A DNA stretch of 64,000 nucleotides from positions 1 to 64,000 of the forward strand of contig CAJYAD010000015.1 in NCBI GenBank assembly GCA_913064775.1, written 5' to 3'. Numbering within the stretch: the first letter of the stretch is position 1; the number at the start of each line of letters is the position of its first letter. This document shows positions 11,555-21,766 of this stretch, piece by piece. The position numbers were made by a program, and so were the translations under genes. The notes beneath the pieces are model-generated. The model made no database searches. It had not been told where the DNA came from and worked only from the letters and a program-made list of their open reading frames with translations. Source of the stretch: an uncultured Albidovulum sp. (lineage in GTDB: Bacteria; Pseudomonadota; Alphaproteobacteria; Rhodobacterales; Rhodobacteraceae).

Positions 11555-12325
11555 TCAGCCCCCGCGTTCCAGGAAGGCGGCGACTGCGGCCTCGAATTCG
11601 CGCGGCTTTTCGGCGTGCAACCAATGGCCCGCCCCCTCGATCTGGTGGAATTCCGCGGCAGGGAATAACGCGGCGATGCGGGCCCGGCCGTCGTCATCGA
11701 CATAGCTCGATTGCGCGCCGGTGACGAACAATGCCCGGCCCTGAAACTGGCCCGATACCCCGGGCCAGCCGACAAGGCGGCTCATCTCGGCCTCCAGCAC
11801 GTCAAGGTTCAGCCGCCAGTGCGGCGGCTCGTCCCGAAGATCAAGCGATTGCAGCAGGAAGGCCCGGGTCGCGGGGTCGTCGACCGTCGCGGCAAGGCGC
11901 CGGTCGGCCTCCACCCGGGATGTCAGCCCCTCCAGATCCAGGCCCCGCATCGCCCGGATCAGGGCGCTTTGGCTGTGGCTGTAGGCGACCGGTGCGATAT
12001 CGGCGACGATCAGCCGCTCGATCAGCTTGGGCCGCGTCAGGGCCAGCACCATCGCCGCCTTGCCGCCCATCGAATGGCCCAGCACATCGGCGCGCCCGCC
12101 ATGCAGGTTGATCACTTCGGACAGGTCGCCCGCCATGCCGTCATAGCCCTGGGTCGGGCGGCGCGGGCTGGTGCCGTGGTTGCGCATGTCGACCGAGATC
12201 ACTTGCCGCCCCACGGACAGCCGTTTGGCGATGGCGCCCCAGTTGCGGGCCGAGCCGAACAGGCCATGCGCGATCAGCAGCGGGGGCTGGGCGCTGGATT
12301 CGCCCTGAAGAATCGTGGTCAGCAT
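11555..12325 (-). CDS. Alpha/beta hydrolase (YbfF-type esterase)
   Basis: A 256-aa single-domain alpha/beta hydrolase. Oxyanion segment HGLFGSARNW is near residue 20. The nucleophile elbow GHSMGG is at about 83-88. The catalytic Asp is probably in the FVTGAQSSYVDDD region, and the catalytic His is in GAGHWLHAEKP near the C-terminus. E. coli YbfF hydrolyses short and medium acyl esters and acyl-CoA. There is no signal peptide. The physiological substrate is unknown. Confidence 0.88.
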   Translation of the reverse strand: MLTTILQGESSAQPPLLIAHGLFGSARNWGAIAKRLSVGRQVISVDMRNHGTSPRRPTQGYDGMAGDLSEVINLHGGRADVLGHSMGGKAAMVLALTRPKLIERLIVADIAPVAYSHSQSALIRAMRGLDLEGLTSRVEADRRLAATVDDPATRAFLLQSLDLRDEPPHWRLNLDVLEAEMSRLVGWPGVSGQFQGRALFVTGAQSSYVDDDGRARIAALFPAAEFHQIEGAGHWLHAEKPREFEAAVAAFLERGG

Positions 12326-12429
12326 GAACGGAGGTATAGGCGCAGCGGCGCAAAGGGCAATGGGGGCGCCGCATTTTCCGTTCCCTGCAGAGGGCGGGGC
12401 GGGCTAGACTGCGGCGCGAGGGGGCGGAT

Positions 12430-12801
12430 ATGAGTGATTTGAGTGTTCAGCAGATGGCCGAGCGGGTCTCTCAGCTGATGGAAGACCGGCTGGACGTGCG
12501 GGGCAGGGACTTGCCGGCGAAGCTTCGCGACGGGGGAAGCCAGCTGCCGCGCAAGCTGCGGCATGAGGCGGCGATGCTGGCCGAGGCCGCCGATCTGGCG
12601 CGAAACCCGAAGCTACTGCCAAGGCTGGATAGGGTGCGTCTGGCGCGGGCGCATGACGCCTTGACGCGGCATCTGTCGCGCCTGGGGCGTAGCGAACGCC
12701 GCCGCGATGCGCTGCGCGGAATCGCGACCAGCGTGGTGCTTAGCCTTTTGCTGGTCGCGGCGTTGTTCGTGGCCACACTGGTCTGGCGCGGCTTTCTCTG
12801 A
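12430..12801 (+). CDS. Hypothetical protein with C-terminal membrane anchor (123 aa)
   Basis: Not a named family. The first ~95 residues are charged and helical, with many Arg/Leu heptad-like repeats. A single C-terminal transmembrane segment (about 98-120, IATSVVLSLLLVAALFVATLVW) gives a tail-anchored layout. This pattern of N-terminal helical domain plus tail anchor occurs in conserved Rhodobacteraceae orphans. GAGGGGGCGG precedes the ATG. Its TGA stop lies inside a palindrome shared with the end of convergent glyA. Confidence 0.75.
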   Translation: MSDLSVQQMAERVSQLMEDRLDVRGRDLPAKLRDGGSQLPRKLRHEAAMLAEAADLARNPKLLPRLDRVRLARAHDALTRHLSRLGRSERRRDALRGIATSVVLSLLLVAALFVATLVWRGFL

Positions 12802-12812
12802 CCCCCGGGGGG

Positions 12813-12818
<6 letters not shown>
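12796..12818. terminator. Shared bidirectional hairpin containing both convergent stop codons
   Basis: CTCTGACCCCC and GGGGGTCAGAG are perfect 11-bp arms around a single central G. The left arm contains the TGA of the + strand gene (12799-12801). The right arm contains the TGA of glyA (12813-12815, minus strand). The hairpin can form in either transcript. No T-run follows, so it may stop transcription in a Rho-assisted way or protect 3' ends. Confidence 0.65.
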
Positions 12819-14111
<1,293 letters not shown>

Positions 14112-14267
14112 GGCCATCTCCTGTACGGGGGGCTGCGGTTGAAGGCTGTTTAGCCGATGCGCTGCCCGGGAAAAAGGCTGGAAACGACGGCTTTTCCCTT
14201 CCGCGCGGCTCTTGCCAATCGCGTGGGTGCGGGTGAAGACTGTGCGCCAGGGTAGAGGAGGCGGCGC

Positions 14268-15029
14268 GTGGGTCGGAAAATTGCTTTCACCGCAAGCCGC
14301 AGCGATGTGGCGCAGGCGGCCTGCGCGCGGCTGGTGGCGCGCTACGGCGGGGTGCCGTTCGAAGAGGCCGAGGTGGTCGTGGCATTGGGCGGGGATGGCT
14401 TCATGCTGTACACGCTGCACGCGACCGAGACCCGCGACGTGGCGGTCTACGGGATGAATTGCGGCACCGTCGGTTTCCTGATGAATGAATTCTCCGAAGA
14501 GCGCCTGGTCGAACGGCTGGAAGCGGCCGAGGAAGAGGTGATCAACCCGTTGCGGATGACGGCGACCGATGCCGAGGGCAACTCACGCGATTTGCTGGCG
14601 ATCAACGAGGTGTCCTTGCTGCGGGCCGGGCCGCAGGCGGCGAAGCTGCGTATCAGCGTCGACGGCAAGGTGCGGCTGGAGCCCTTGATCTGCGACGGCG
14701 CCCTGGTCAGCACGCCCGCCGGATCGACCGCCTATAATTACTCGACCCACGGGCCGATCCTGCCGATCGGGTCCGAGGTGCTGGCGCTGACGGCGGTGGC
14801 GGCCTACCGGCCGCGGCGCTGGCGCGGCGCGATCCTGCCCAAGCGCGCGGTGGTGCGCTTCGATGTGCTGGAGCCGGAAAAGCGCCCGGTGATGGCCGAG
14901 GGCGACGGGCGCAGCGTGCCCGATGTACGGGTGGTCGAGGTGCGGTCGGAACCTGCCGTGCGGCACCGGATCCTGTTTGATCCGGGGCATGGGCTGGAAG
15001 AGCGGTTGCTGAGCGAGCAATTCGCCTGA
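14268..15029 (+). CDS. nadK: NAD kinase
   Basis: A 253-aa NAD+ kinase that makes NADP+. The GGDG motif is in [16 protein letters not shown]. The NE/D and substrate-binding motif [11 protein letters not shown] and the nucleotide segment [22 protein letters not shown] are present. The GTG start at 14268 follows AGAGGAGGCGGC. The short N-terminus (no regulatory extension) is typical for alphaproteobacteria. A repeat element (15068-15092) separates it from the convergent regulator gene. Confidence 0.95.
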   Translation: MGRKIAFTASRSDVAQAACARLVARYGGVPFEEAEVVVALGGDGFMLYTLHATETRDVAVYGMNCGTVGFLMNEFSEERLVERLEAAEEEVINPLRMTATDAEGNSRDLLAINEVSLLRAGPQAAKLRISVDGKVRLEPLICDGALVSTPAGSTAYNYSTHGPILPIGSEVLALTAVAAYRPRRWRGAILPKRAVVRFDVLEPEKRPVMAEGDGRSVPDVRVVEVRSEPAVRHRILFDPGHGLEERLLSEQFA

Positions 15030-15067
15030 GGCCCCCCGCCTGAGATTCGCGGGCGGGCGGGCGCCGC

Positions 15068-15092
15068 GGGCGTATTTGGGGAACAATGAAAG
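15068..15092 (+). repeat. Dispersed intergenic element, copy 2 (TATTT...GAAAG tail)
   Basis: GGGCGTATTTGGGG followed by AACAATGAAAG lies between the convergent nadK and regulator genes, preceded by GC-rich inverted sequence. The 24-nt core is identical to the copy at 61228-61251 except for one base. Confidence 0.6.
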
Positions 15093-15094
15093 GG

Positions 15095-16486
15095 TTATTC
15101 GGCGGCGTCGCGGTGCTGGCGCCAGCTTTCGAGCTTGCGGTAGAGCGTGGAGGGCGAGACCTCAAGCTTGCGCGACGCGCGCGGGACCGAGCCGTCGTAA
15201 CGTGCCAGCGTGGCCTCGATCACGATCTGCTCGATCTCGGCCAGGGGGCGGCCGATCAGGTCGTCGAGGTGCAGAGCGGCCGTCGGGCCCGCAGGGCGAC
15301 CCGCGTCGGGCGGCGGGGTGGCCTCGGCGATCAGATCGGGCGGCAGCATGGCTTCGGTCACCACCGGGCCGTCATTCAGCACCACGACGTTGCGCAGCGC
15401 ATTGATCAACTGGCGCACGTTGCCCGGCCAGGGATGGTCGCGGAAGCGTTCCTTCACCCCGGGCGAGAGCGCAGTGAAGCTGCGGCCCTCTTCGGCGCTG
15501 AGGCGGGCGAGGGTGGTTTCGGCGATCGAGATCACGTCTTCGCCGCGCGTGCGCAGGGGCGGCATGCGGATCGGCACCACATGCAGGCGATAGTAAAGAT
15601 CCTCGCGGAAGCGGCCGGCGCGGACCTCGGCCTGCGGATCGCGGTTGGTGGCGCACAGGATGCGCACGTCGACCTTGCGCGGCCGGGTCGCGCCCACCGG
15701 CTGGACCGTCGAGGTTTGCAGGAAGCGCAGCATCTTGGCCTGCAGGGCCAGGTCCATCTCGCAGATCTCGTCAAGAAAAAGGGTGCCGCCATCGGCCGCG
15801 GCGGCAGCACCGGGCTTGTCGGCGATGGCGCCGGTGAACGAGCCCCTGAGATGGCCGAAGACTTCGGATTCCAGCAGATCCTGCGGGATCGCGCCGCAAT
15901 TGAGCGCGATGAAGGGGCGGCCGGCGCGGCCCGACAGGTCGTGGATCGCCTGGGCGCACAGCTCCTTGCCGGTGCCGCTTTCGCCGGTGATGAAGGCGGT
16001 GGCGATCGAGGGCGCGACCGAGCGGATCGTGGCGTAGACGCGCTCCATCACCGCTGAATCGCCGATCAGGTCGCCGGTGGGGCCCACCTGCGCGGGGGGC
16101 AAACGTGCGAGGTTCGGCGCGGCGCGGCGGGCGTTGGCGACCGCCGCGAGAAGGCGCTTGTCGTCGAAGGGTTTGACCAGGAACTCATGGGCCCCGGCGC
16201 GCATCGCCTCGACCGCCTTGTTGATCGAGCCATTGGCGGTGATCACGATCACCCGCGTCTCGGGGGCGAGCGCCAGCATGTCGGCCATCAGATCCAGCCC
16301 GTCGCGGTCGGGCAGCATCAGGTCGAGCAGCGCGATCGGATGGCGGGTGGCGCGGAAGGCTTCCCAGCCGTCGGCCGCCGTCACCGCGCCGTGGACCTGA
16401 TGTCCGTCGAGTGTCAGGATCGTCTGGTACAGCTGTTGCAGCGAGGGGGTGTCCTCGATCAGCAGGAAGGGGGCCGGTTCGGTCAT
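15095..16486 (-). CDS. Sigma-54-dependent NtrC-family response regulator
   Basis: A 463-aa protein with receiver, AAA+ and Fis-type HTH domains. The receiver phospho-acceptor is D55 (IALLDLMLPD), with acidic E11/D12. The AAA+ domain has Walker A GESGTGKE (168-175) and Walker B GGTLFLDE (233-240). The sigma-54 contact loop reads GSFTGA (215-220) instead of the usual GAFTGA. An R-finger region LYYRLHVVPIRMPPLR and HPWPGNVRQL follow. The C-terminal HTH is SRKLEVSPSTLYRKLESW. The layout is LuxO-like. No histidine kinase gene is adjacent, so it is an orphan. The start overlaps the upstream ORF by ATGA. Confidence 0.94.
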   Translation of the reverse strand: MTEPAPFLLIEDTPSLQQLYQTILTLDGHQVHGAVTAADGWEAFRATRHPIALLDLMLPDRDGLDLMADMLALAPETRVIVITANGSINKAVEAMRAGAHEFLVKPFDDKRLLAAVANARRAAPNLARLPPAQVGPTGDLIGDSAVMERVYATIRSVAPSIATAFITGESGTGKELCAQAIHDLSGRAGRPFIALNCGAIPQDLLESEVFGHLRGSFTGAIADKPGAAAAADGGTLFLDEICEMDLALQAKMLRFLQTSTVQPVGATRPRKVDVRILCATNRDPQAEVRAGRFREDLYYRLHVVPIRMPPLRTRGEDVISIAETTLARLSAEEGRSFTALSPGVKERFRDHPWPGNVRQLINALRNVVVLNDGPVVTEAMLPPDLIAEATPPPDAGRPAGPTAALHLDDLIGRPLAEIEQIVIEATLARYDGSVPRASRKLEVSPSTLYRKLESWRQHRDAAE

Positions 16487-16830
16487 GGGCAGGCCTCTGG
16501 CGGCGATTGCCGGGCAATCAGGGGGATCAGGTCATCGGGCAGGCACAGCGCCTTGGGGCCGCGTTTGGCCAGGGATCTGCCTACGCGGGGGGGGCGTGCG
16601 GCCTTTGGCTTGCGAGCCGGATGTATCAGACGTTCCGCCCTGACCGTGCCGAGATCGGCGCAGAGGTGGCGTAGCAGGTCGGGGGCGCCTTCGGGGCCCG
16701 CGATGTCGATCAGAGGGTGCCGGCCACCGGTGCCATCCGCGATCACCGCCCGGAAGTCATGGCCCTGCGGGGCGAGGCAGAGGGCTGCCTTGCCGGCGGA
16801 GTGTCCGGGAACAGATATCGCATAGGTCAT
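16483..16830 (-). CDS. Hypothetical protein coupled to the sigma-54 regulator (115 aa)
   Basis: Unrecognised. Its TGA overlaps the regulator ATG (ATGA), which suggests one transcript and coupled translation. The N-terminal half is mixed alpha/beta with Cys residues and resembles a real protein. The C-terminal third is basic (HPARKPKAARPPRVGRSLAKRGPK). There is no signal peptide. The Shine-Dalgarno is weak. It could be a small partner of the regulator, for example a phosphotransfer or modulating protein, but no HPt signature is visible. Confidence 0.5.
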   Translation of the reverse strand: MTYAISVPGHSAGKAALCLAPQGHDFRAVIADGTGGRHPLIDIAGPEGAPDLLRHLCADLGTVRAERLIHPARKPKAARPPRVGRSLAKRGPKALCLPDDLIPLIARQSPPEACP

Positions 16831-16957
16831 GGTGCGGATTGAGCCGTGCCCGGGCCGCGAGGGGTCGGGCTTGACACTTCATAGTTGCAGATGAATGTAG
16901 ATTACGCCAAGCGCCGCGATCCGCCAACATGGCTGGAAAGACAGGTTTGACGCTAGC

Positions 16958-16981
16958 CCAGGCGGGGATTTACCCGCCTGG
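16958..16981 (-). terminator. Hairpin downstream of prpE
   Basis: CCAGGCGGG-GATTTA-CCCGCCTGG is a perfect 9-bp stem with a 6-nt loop, 36 nt past the prpE stop. No clear U-tract follows on the minus strand, so it is a probable rather than certain terminator. Confidence 0.55.
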
Positions 16982-17016
16982 CGATCACAATTTTCCGTTG
17001 TGTGACGGAAGGTTCA

Positions 17017-18906
17017 CTATCGCGCGTAGCCCAGGCCCTGCAGCGCCAGCCGGATTTCATCGAGTATCTCCGGGTCGTCGATCGTCGCCGGAATCTTGAA
17101 GGGCTGGGAATCGGCGATCTTCACCATCGTCGCGCGCAGGATCTTGCCCGAGCGCGTCTTCGGCAGCCGGTTGACCACGCAGCCCAGCTTGAACGCCGCG
17201 ACCGGGCCGATCTTTTCGCGCACCAGACCGATGCATTCGCGCACGATCTCGTCCTCCGGGCGGTTGGTGCCCTTGTTGAGGCACAGAAAGCCAAGCGGTA
17301 GCTGCCCCTTCAACGCATCCGTCACGCCGATCACCGCGCATTCCGCGACGTCCTGATGGCCTGCCAGCACCTCTTCCATCGCACCGGTCGACAGCCGGTG
17401 GCCCGCGACGTTGATCACGTCGTCGGTGCGCGCCATGACGTAGAGATAGCCGTCCTCGTCGATATAGCCCGCGTCGCCGGTCTCATAATAGCCGGGGAAA
17501 TGCTCCAGATAGGCTTTGCGGAACCGCGCCTCGGCGTTCCAGAGCGTCGGCAGCGTGCCCGGCGGCAACGGCAGCTTGACCGCAATCGCGCCCAGTTCGC
17601 CCGGCTTCATCGGCTGGCCGCCCTCATCCAGGATCTGCACGTCATAGCCCGGCATCGGCACGGTGGGAGAGCCGAGCTTGACGGGAAGCTCCTCGATCCC
17701 CAGCGGGTTGGCGACCATCGGCCAGCCGCTTTCGGTCTGCCACCAATGGTCGATCACCGGCACCTTCAGGGTTTTCTGCGCCCAGAGGATCGTGTCGGAA
17801 TCGGCGCGCTCACCCGCCAGGAACAACGCGCGCAGGCTGGACAGGTCGTATTGCGACGCCAGCTCGCCCTTCGGATCCTCGCGCTTGATCGCGCGGAAGG
17901 CGGTGGGGGCGGTGAAGAAACTGGCGACCTTGTGGTCCTGGATCACCCGCCAGAAGGTGCCCGCGTCGGGGGTGCCGACGGGCTTGCCCTCGAACACCAC
18001 GGTGGTGTTGCCATGCACCAGCGGCCCATAGGTGATGTAGCTGTGACCGACCACCCAGCCGACGTCGGAGGCGGCCCAGAATACTTCGCCCGGATCGACG
18101 TTGAAGATGTTCTTCATCGTCCAGTTCAGCGCCACCAGATGCCCCGCCGTGGGGCGCACCACGCCCTTGGGCTGGCCCGTGGTGCCAGAGGTGTAAAGGA
18201 TATAGGCGGGATGGTCGCCTTCGACCGGCACGCAATCCGCCGGCTGGGCGCCGTACTGGAAGCTGTGCCAGCCGAAATCGCGGCCCTCGATCATCTTGGC
18301 CACCTCCTGCTCGCGCTGCAGGATGACGCAGAAGTCGGGCTTGTGGGTAGCCTGCTCGATCGCGGCGTCGAGCAGCGGCTTGTAATGCACCACCCGGCCC
18401 GGCTCGATCCCGCAAGAGGCCGCCAGGATCGCCTTGGGCTTGGCGTCGTCGATGCGGACGGCCAGTTCGTGCGCCGCGAAACCGCCGAAGACGACCGAGT
18501 GGATCGCACCAAGGCGGGCGCAGGCCAGCATCGCCTCCAGCGCCTCGGGCACCATCGGCATGTAGATGATGACCCGGTCGCCCTTCTCGATCCCCTTGGC
18601 CTTCAGCGCGCCGGCCAGCGTGGCGACCCGGTTGCGCAGCTCGGAATAGGTGATCTTGTGGGTGCGCCCGGTGATCGGGCTGTCGTAGATGATCGCGTAT
18701 TGCGGCCCGCGCCCGGCCGCGACATGGCGGTCGACGGCGTTCCAGCAGGCGTTGACCAGACCGTCCTTGAACCATTCATAGATCGGGGCGTTTTCGTCCC
18801 AAAGCGCCTTTGAGGGCTTCTTCACCCAGTCGATTGCCTCGGCCTGTTCCATCCAGAAGGCTTCCGGGTCGGCCTTCCAGCGCGCATAGACGTCCTTGTA
18901 GCTCAT
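17017..18906 (-). CDS. prpE: Propionyl-CoA synthetase
   Basis: A 629-aa AMP-forming ligase: propionate + ATP + CoA gives propionyl-CoA. The nucleotide motif YTSGTTGQPKGVV is present. PrpE-type residues around the acyl pocket (WAASDVGWVVGHSYITYGPL) distinguish it from plain acetyl-CoA synthetase. The C-terminal PKTRSGKILRA contains the catalytic and acetylatable Lys. It is the usual PrpE length. AGGAGGAGG precedes the ATG at 18906. The upstream region holds several TTTGCAAA-like boxes, the kind bound by short-chain fatty-acyl regulators in Rhodobacter. An acetate-specific assignment is less likely but possible. Confidence 0.9.
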   Translation of the reverse strand: MSYKDVYARWKADPEAFWMEQAEAIDWVKKPSKALWDENAPIYEWFKDGLVNACWNAVDRHVAAGRGPQYAIIYDSPITGRTHKITYSELRNRVATLAGALKAKGIEKGDRVIIYMPMVPEALEAMLACARLGAIHSVVFGGFAAHELAVRIDDAKPKAILAASCGIEPGRVVHYKPLLDAAIEQATHKPDFCVILQREQEVAKMIEGRDFGWHSFQYGAQPADCVPVEGDHPAYILYTSGTTGQPKGVVRPTAGHLVALNWTMKNIFNVDPGEVFWAASDVGWVVGHSYITYGPLVHGNTTVVFEGKPVGTPDAGTFWRVIQDHKVASFFTAPTAFRAIKREDPKGELASQYDLSSLRALFLAGERADSDTILWAQKTLKVPVIDHWWQTESGWPMVANPLGIEELPVKLGSPTVPMPGYDVQILDEGGQPMKPGELGAIAVKLPLPPGTLPTLWNAEARFRKAYLEHFPGYYETGDAGYIDEDGYLYVMARTDDVINVAGHRLSTGAMEEVLAGHQDVAECAVIGVTDALKGQLPLGFLCLNKGTNRPEDEIVRECIGLVREKIGPVAAFKLGCVVNRLPKTRSGKILRATMVKIADSQPFKIPATIDDPEILDEIRLALQGLGYAR

Positions 18907-19212
18907 CGCTGCCTCCTCCTGACCCCGCGTGGGGCGCTTTCCTCCGGCGGCCGACGGGGGCTTTGCAGCTTATCGTCCGAGGCACGCGGCCCCGTCCCGG
19001 TCGGGCTGTCTCTGTGTTAGGAAGGCGGGCGGCTGGGCGCAAGTTTCTTGCGGCCCGCCGGGGGGCGGCGCACGAAGAATTTTGCAGATCTTCGCGCGGA
19101 CGCCCTGCAATTATTTGCAAACCGTGTCCGTCTTTACAGGCGGGCAGGGCGCAAGGCGGAGATTTGCAAATTTTGCGAATTTGCAGATCGCCGCCCCGCG
19201 CAGTCTGGCGCC
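18907..19212 (-). promoter_or_regulatory. prpE upstream region with TTTGCAAA-type boxes
   Basis: This gene-less stretch precedes prpE on the minus strand. It contains TTTGCAGA (19081-19088), TTTGCAAA (19114-19121) next to CCTGCAA, TTTGCAAA (19163-19170), TTTGCGAA (19172-19179) and TTTGCAGA (19180-19187). The Rhodobacter sphaeroides propionyl-CoA regulator PccR (ScfR family) is reported to bind paired TTTGCAAA boxes. The spacings here differ from the reported 4-nt spacer. A separate perfect dyad CGCAAG-TTT-CTTGCG lies at 19038-19052, nearer the gene. Confidence 0.6.
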
Positions 19213-21492
19213 CTAGCCGTAATGGGCGACCGGCGTGCCGGCCAGCGCGGCCATGTTCAACAGGCCCCGGGTGGTGATCGACGGCGTCACGATATGGGCG
19301 CGGTTGCCCATGCCCATCAGGATCGGCCCGACTTCCAGCCCGCCGGCCTTCATCTTCAGGATATTGCGCACGCCCGAGGCCGCGTCGGAATTCGCGAAGA
19401 CCAGCACGTTTGCGGCGCCCTCGAAACGCGCGGCGGGGAAGATCCGATCGCGCACCCCCTGATCGAGGGCCGCGTCGATATGCATCTCGCCCTCATAGGT
19501 GAAATCGGGCTCTCTGTCGTCGAGCATCTCCATCGCGGCACGCATCTTCTCGCCCGAGATGCCCTCGAGATTGCCAAACTGGGAATGCGAGCACAGCGCG
19601 ACCTTGGGGGCCAGACCGAAGCGGCGCACATGGCGGGCGGCGCCGATCACGGTTTCCATGATCTGTTCGGGCGTCGGTTCCTGGTTCACATGGGTGTCGG
19701 CGATGAACAGCGGCCCGTCTTCCAGGATCATCAGGCTGAGCGCGCCGACCGGGTGCAGCCCGTCGCGGGCCAGCACCTGACGAAGATAGTTCAGATGCCA
19801 CAGATACTGGCCGAAGGTGCCGCAGATCAGACTGTCGGCCTCGCCGCGGTGGACCATGATCGCGCCGATCGCGGTGGTGTTGGTGCGCAGGATGGCGCGG
19901 GCGATGTCGGGGCTGACGCCGCGGCGCGCCATCAGCTCGTGATAGGTGCCCCAATAGTCGCGGTAGCGGGGGTCGTTCTCGGGGTTCACGATCTCGAAAT
20001 GCTCGCCCGGTCGGATCGGCAGGCCGGCCCGTTCGCAGCGCATCGCCACCACGTCGGGGCGGCCGATCAGGATCGGCACCTCGGTGGTTTCCTCCAGCAT
20101 GGCGGCGGCGGCGCGCAGCACGCGCTCGTCCTCGCCCTCGGCGAAGACGATCTTGCGGTTGGCGGTGCGCGCGGCCTCGAACACCGGCCGCATCAACAGG
20201 GTCGAGCGGAACACCGACCCATCCAGCCGGCGATGATAGGCCCCGAGATCCTCAAGCGGGCGGCTGGCGACGCCGGTTTCCATCGCCGCCTTGGCCACGG
20301 CGCTGGCGACCACGCCCATCAGGCGCGGATCGAACGGCTTGGGGATCAGGTAATCGGCGCCGAAGGCCATCGGCTCTCCCTGATAGGCGGCGGCGGCTTC
20401 GGCGCTGGTGGTGGTGCGCGCCAGCGCCGCGATGCCCTCGATGCAGGCGATCTGCATCTCGTCGTTGATCGTCGTGGCGCCCACATCCAGCGCGCCCCGG
20501 AAGATGAACGGGAAGCACAGCACGTTGTTGACCTGGTTGGGGTAATCCGACCGGCCGGTGGCGATGATCGCGTCCGGCGCCGCTATGCGCGCGGCATCGG
20601 GCATGATCTCGGGCATCGGGTTGGCCAGCGCGAAGATGATCGGCCGCTTGGCCATCTGTTTCACCATCTCGGGCGTCAGCACGTTCGGCCCCGACAGGCC
20701 CAGGAACAGATCGGCCCCCGCGATCGCCTCGCCCAATTGGCGCTTGTCGGTTTTCTGGGCGAAGGCCGCTTTTTGCTGCGTCATCTCTTCCTCGCGGCCC
20801 TCGTAGACCAGCCCGGCGATGTCGCACAGCCAGACGTTTTCACGCCGCACGCCCAGTTTCAGCAGCATGTTGAGGCAGGCGATGCCCGCCGCGCCGCCGC
20901 CGGTCGACACCACCTTGATGTCGGCGAACTCCTTGCCCGCGACGTGCAGCGCGTTGGTCGCCGCCGCGCCCACCACGATCGCGGTGCCGTGCTGGTCGTC
21001 GTGGAAGACCGGAATGTTCATCCGCTCGCGGCAGATCTTTTCCACGATGAAGCAGTCGGGCGCCTTGATGTCTTCAAGGTTGATCGCGCCGAAGGTGGGC
21101 TCCAGCGCGCAGACAAGCTCCGCCAGCTTCTCGGGGTCCTTCTCGTTCAGCTCGATGTCGAAACAGTCGATATTGGCGAATTTCTTGAAGAGCACCGCCT
21201 TGCCTTCCATCACCGGCTTCGCGGCCAGCGCGCCGATGTTGCCCAGGCCCAGCACGGCCGTGCCGTTGGTGACCACGCCGACCAGATTGCCGCGCGAGGT
21301 ATAGCGGCTGGCGGTCGCGGGGTCGGCCTTGATCTCCAGGCAGGCCTCGGCCACGCCGGGGGAATAGGCGCGGCTCAGGTCGCGGCCGTTGGCCAGCGGT
21401 TTGGTCGCCCGGATCTCCAGCTTCCCCGGCTTCGGGAACTCGTGATAATCGAGCGCCGCCTGGCGCGCGCTGTCCTGCCTGTGCTCGTCCAT
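19213..21492 (-). CDS. maeB: NADP-dependent malic enzyme with C-terminal phosphotransacetylase-like domain
   Basis: A 759-aa fusion. Residues ~1-430 form the malic enzyme (malate to pyruvate + CO2 + NADPH), with [11 protein letters not shown] and the NAD(P) motif [20 protein letters not shown]. Residues ~440-759 are a phosphate acetyl/butyryltransferase-like domain ([33 protein letters not shown]). In related enzymes this domain is regulatory, often sensing acetyl-CoA. GGGAGGACGCTG precedes the ATG. A perfect 7-4-7 dyad sits 21 nt upstream. It supplies NADPH and pyruvate during growth on C4 acids or acyl-CoA substrates. Confidence 0.95.
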   Translation of the reverse strand: MDEHRQDSARQAALDYHEFPKPGKLEIRATKPLANGRDLSRAYSPGVAEACLEIKADPATASRYTSRGNLVGVVTNGTAVLGLGNIGALAAKPVMEGKAVLFKKFANIDCFDIELNEKDPEKLAELVCALEPTFGAINLEDIKAPDCFIVEKICRERMNIPVFHDDQHGTAIVVGAAATNALHVAGKEFADIKVVSTGGGAAGIACLNMLLKLGVRRENVWLCDIAGLVYEGREEEMTQQKAAFAQKTDKRQLGEAIAGADLFLGLSGPNVLTPEMVKQMAKRPIIFALANPMPEIMPDAARIAAPDAIIATGRSDYPNQVNNVLCFPFIFRGALDVGATTINDEMQIACIEGIAALARTTTSAEAAAAYQGEPMAFGADYLIPKPFDPRLMGVVASAVAKAAMETGVASRPLEDLGAYHRRLDGSVFRSTLLMRPVFEAARTANRKIVFAEGEDERVLRAAAAMLEETTEVPILIGRPDVVAMRCERAGLPIRPGEHFEIVNPENDPRYRDYWGTYHELMARRGVSPDIARAILRTNTTAIGAIMVHRGEADSLICGTFGQYLWHLNYLRQVLARDGLHPVGALSLMILEDGPLFIADTHVNQEPTPEQIMETVIGAARHVRRFGLAPKVALCSHSQFGNLEGISGEKMRAAMEMLDDREPDFTYEGEMHIDAALDQGVRDRIFPAARFEGAANVLVFANSDAASGVRNILKMKAGGLEVGPILMGMGNRAHIVTPSITTRGLLNMAALAGTPVAHYG

Positions 21493-21512
21493 CAGCGTCC
21501 TCCCTGGGATTT

Positions 21513-21530
21513 GGTTTAATGCTAAACCAT
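21513..21530 (-). promoter_or_regulatory. Perfect dyad upstream of maeB
   Basis: TGGTTTA-ATGC-TAAACCA, a perfect 7-bp inverted repeat with a 4-bp spacer, starts 21 nt upstream of the maeB ATG. A repressor site here would overlap the transcription start or leader. The regulator is not known. Confidence 0.45.
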
Positions 21531-21581
21531 TCCGTCCACGACGCAGTTAGCGCCTCTGGCCCCACAGTTTCAAGACGAAGT

Positions 21582-21614
21582 TGCGGGGCCAGTGCGGGGC
21601 CGGTGCGGGGCCGG
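21582..21614 (+). repeat. Tandem 11-bp repeat (3 units)
   Basis: TGCGGGGCCAG, TGCGGGGCCGG and TGCGGGGCCGG stand head to tail in the spacer between the divergent maeB and cdd genes, followed by a partial fourth unit. It may be simple slippage repeat or a protein-binding array. Confidence 0.6.
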
Positions 21615-21628
21615 TGCGCGGGCGCCAC

Positions 21629-21660
21629 TGTGAAGCCTATCACATCGCACAGACTTCACA
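21629..21660 (+). promoter_or_regulatory. Spaced inverted repeat in the cdd-deo promoter region
   Basis: TGTGAAG and CTTCACA are separated by 18 nt, ~110 nt before the cdd ATG. It is a possible operator for the nucleoside operon. Support is the symmetry only. Confidence 0.3.
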
Positions 21661-21766
21661 TGTTCGAAACCCGCGCCGAAATCCGCCGCCCGGGCTGCCG
21701 CCCCGGCACCTCTTGCATCGCCCGCCCGCGCGCCGCACATTGCCCGGCACAGCAACGGAGGCCACC

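Noticed and set aside
19048-21519. An 823-codon open frame on the + strand
   Set aside because: It runs antisense to maeB, whose two domains are unmistakable.
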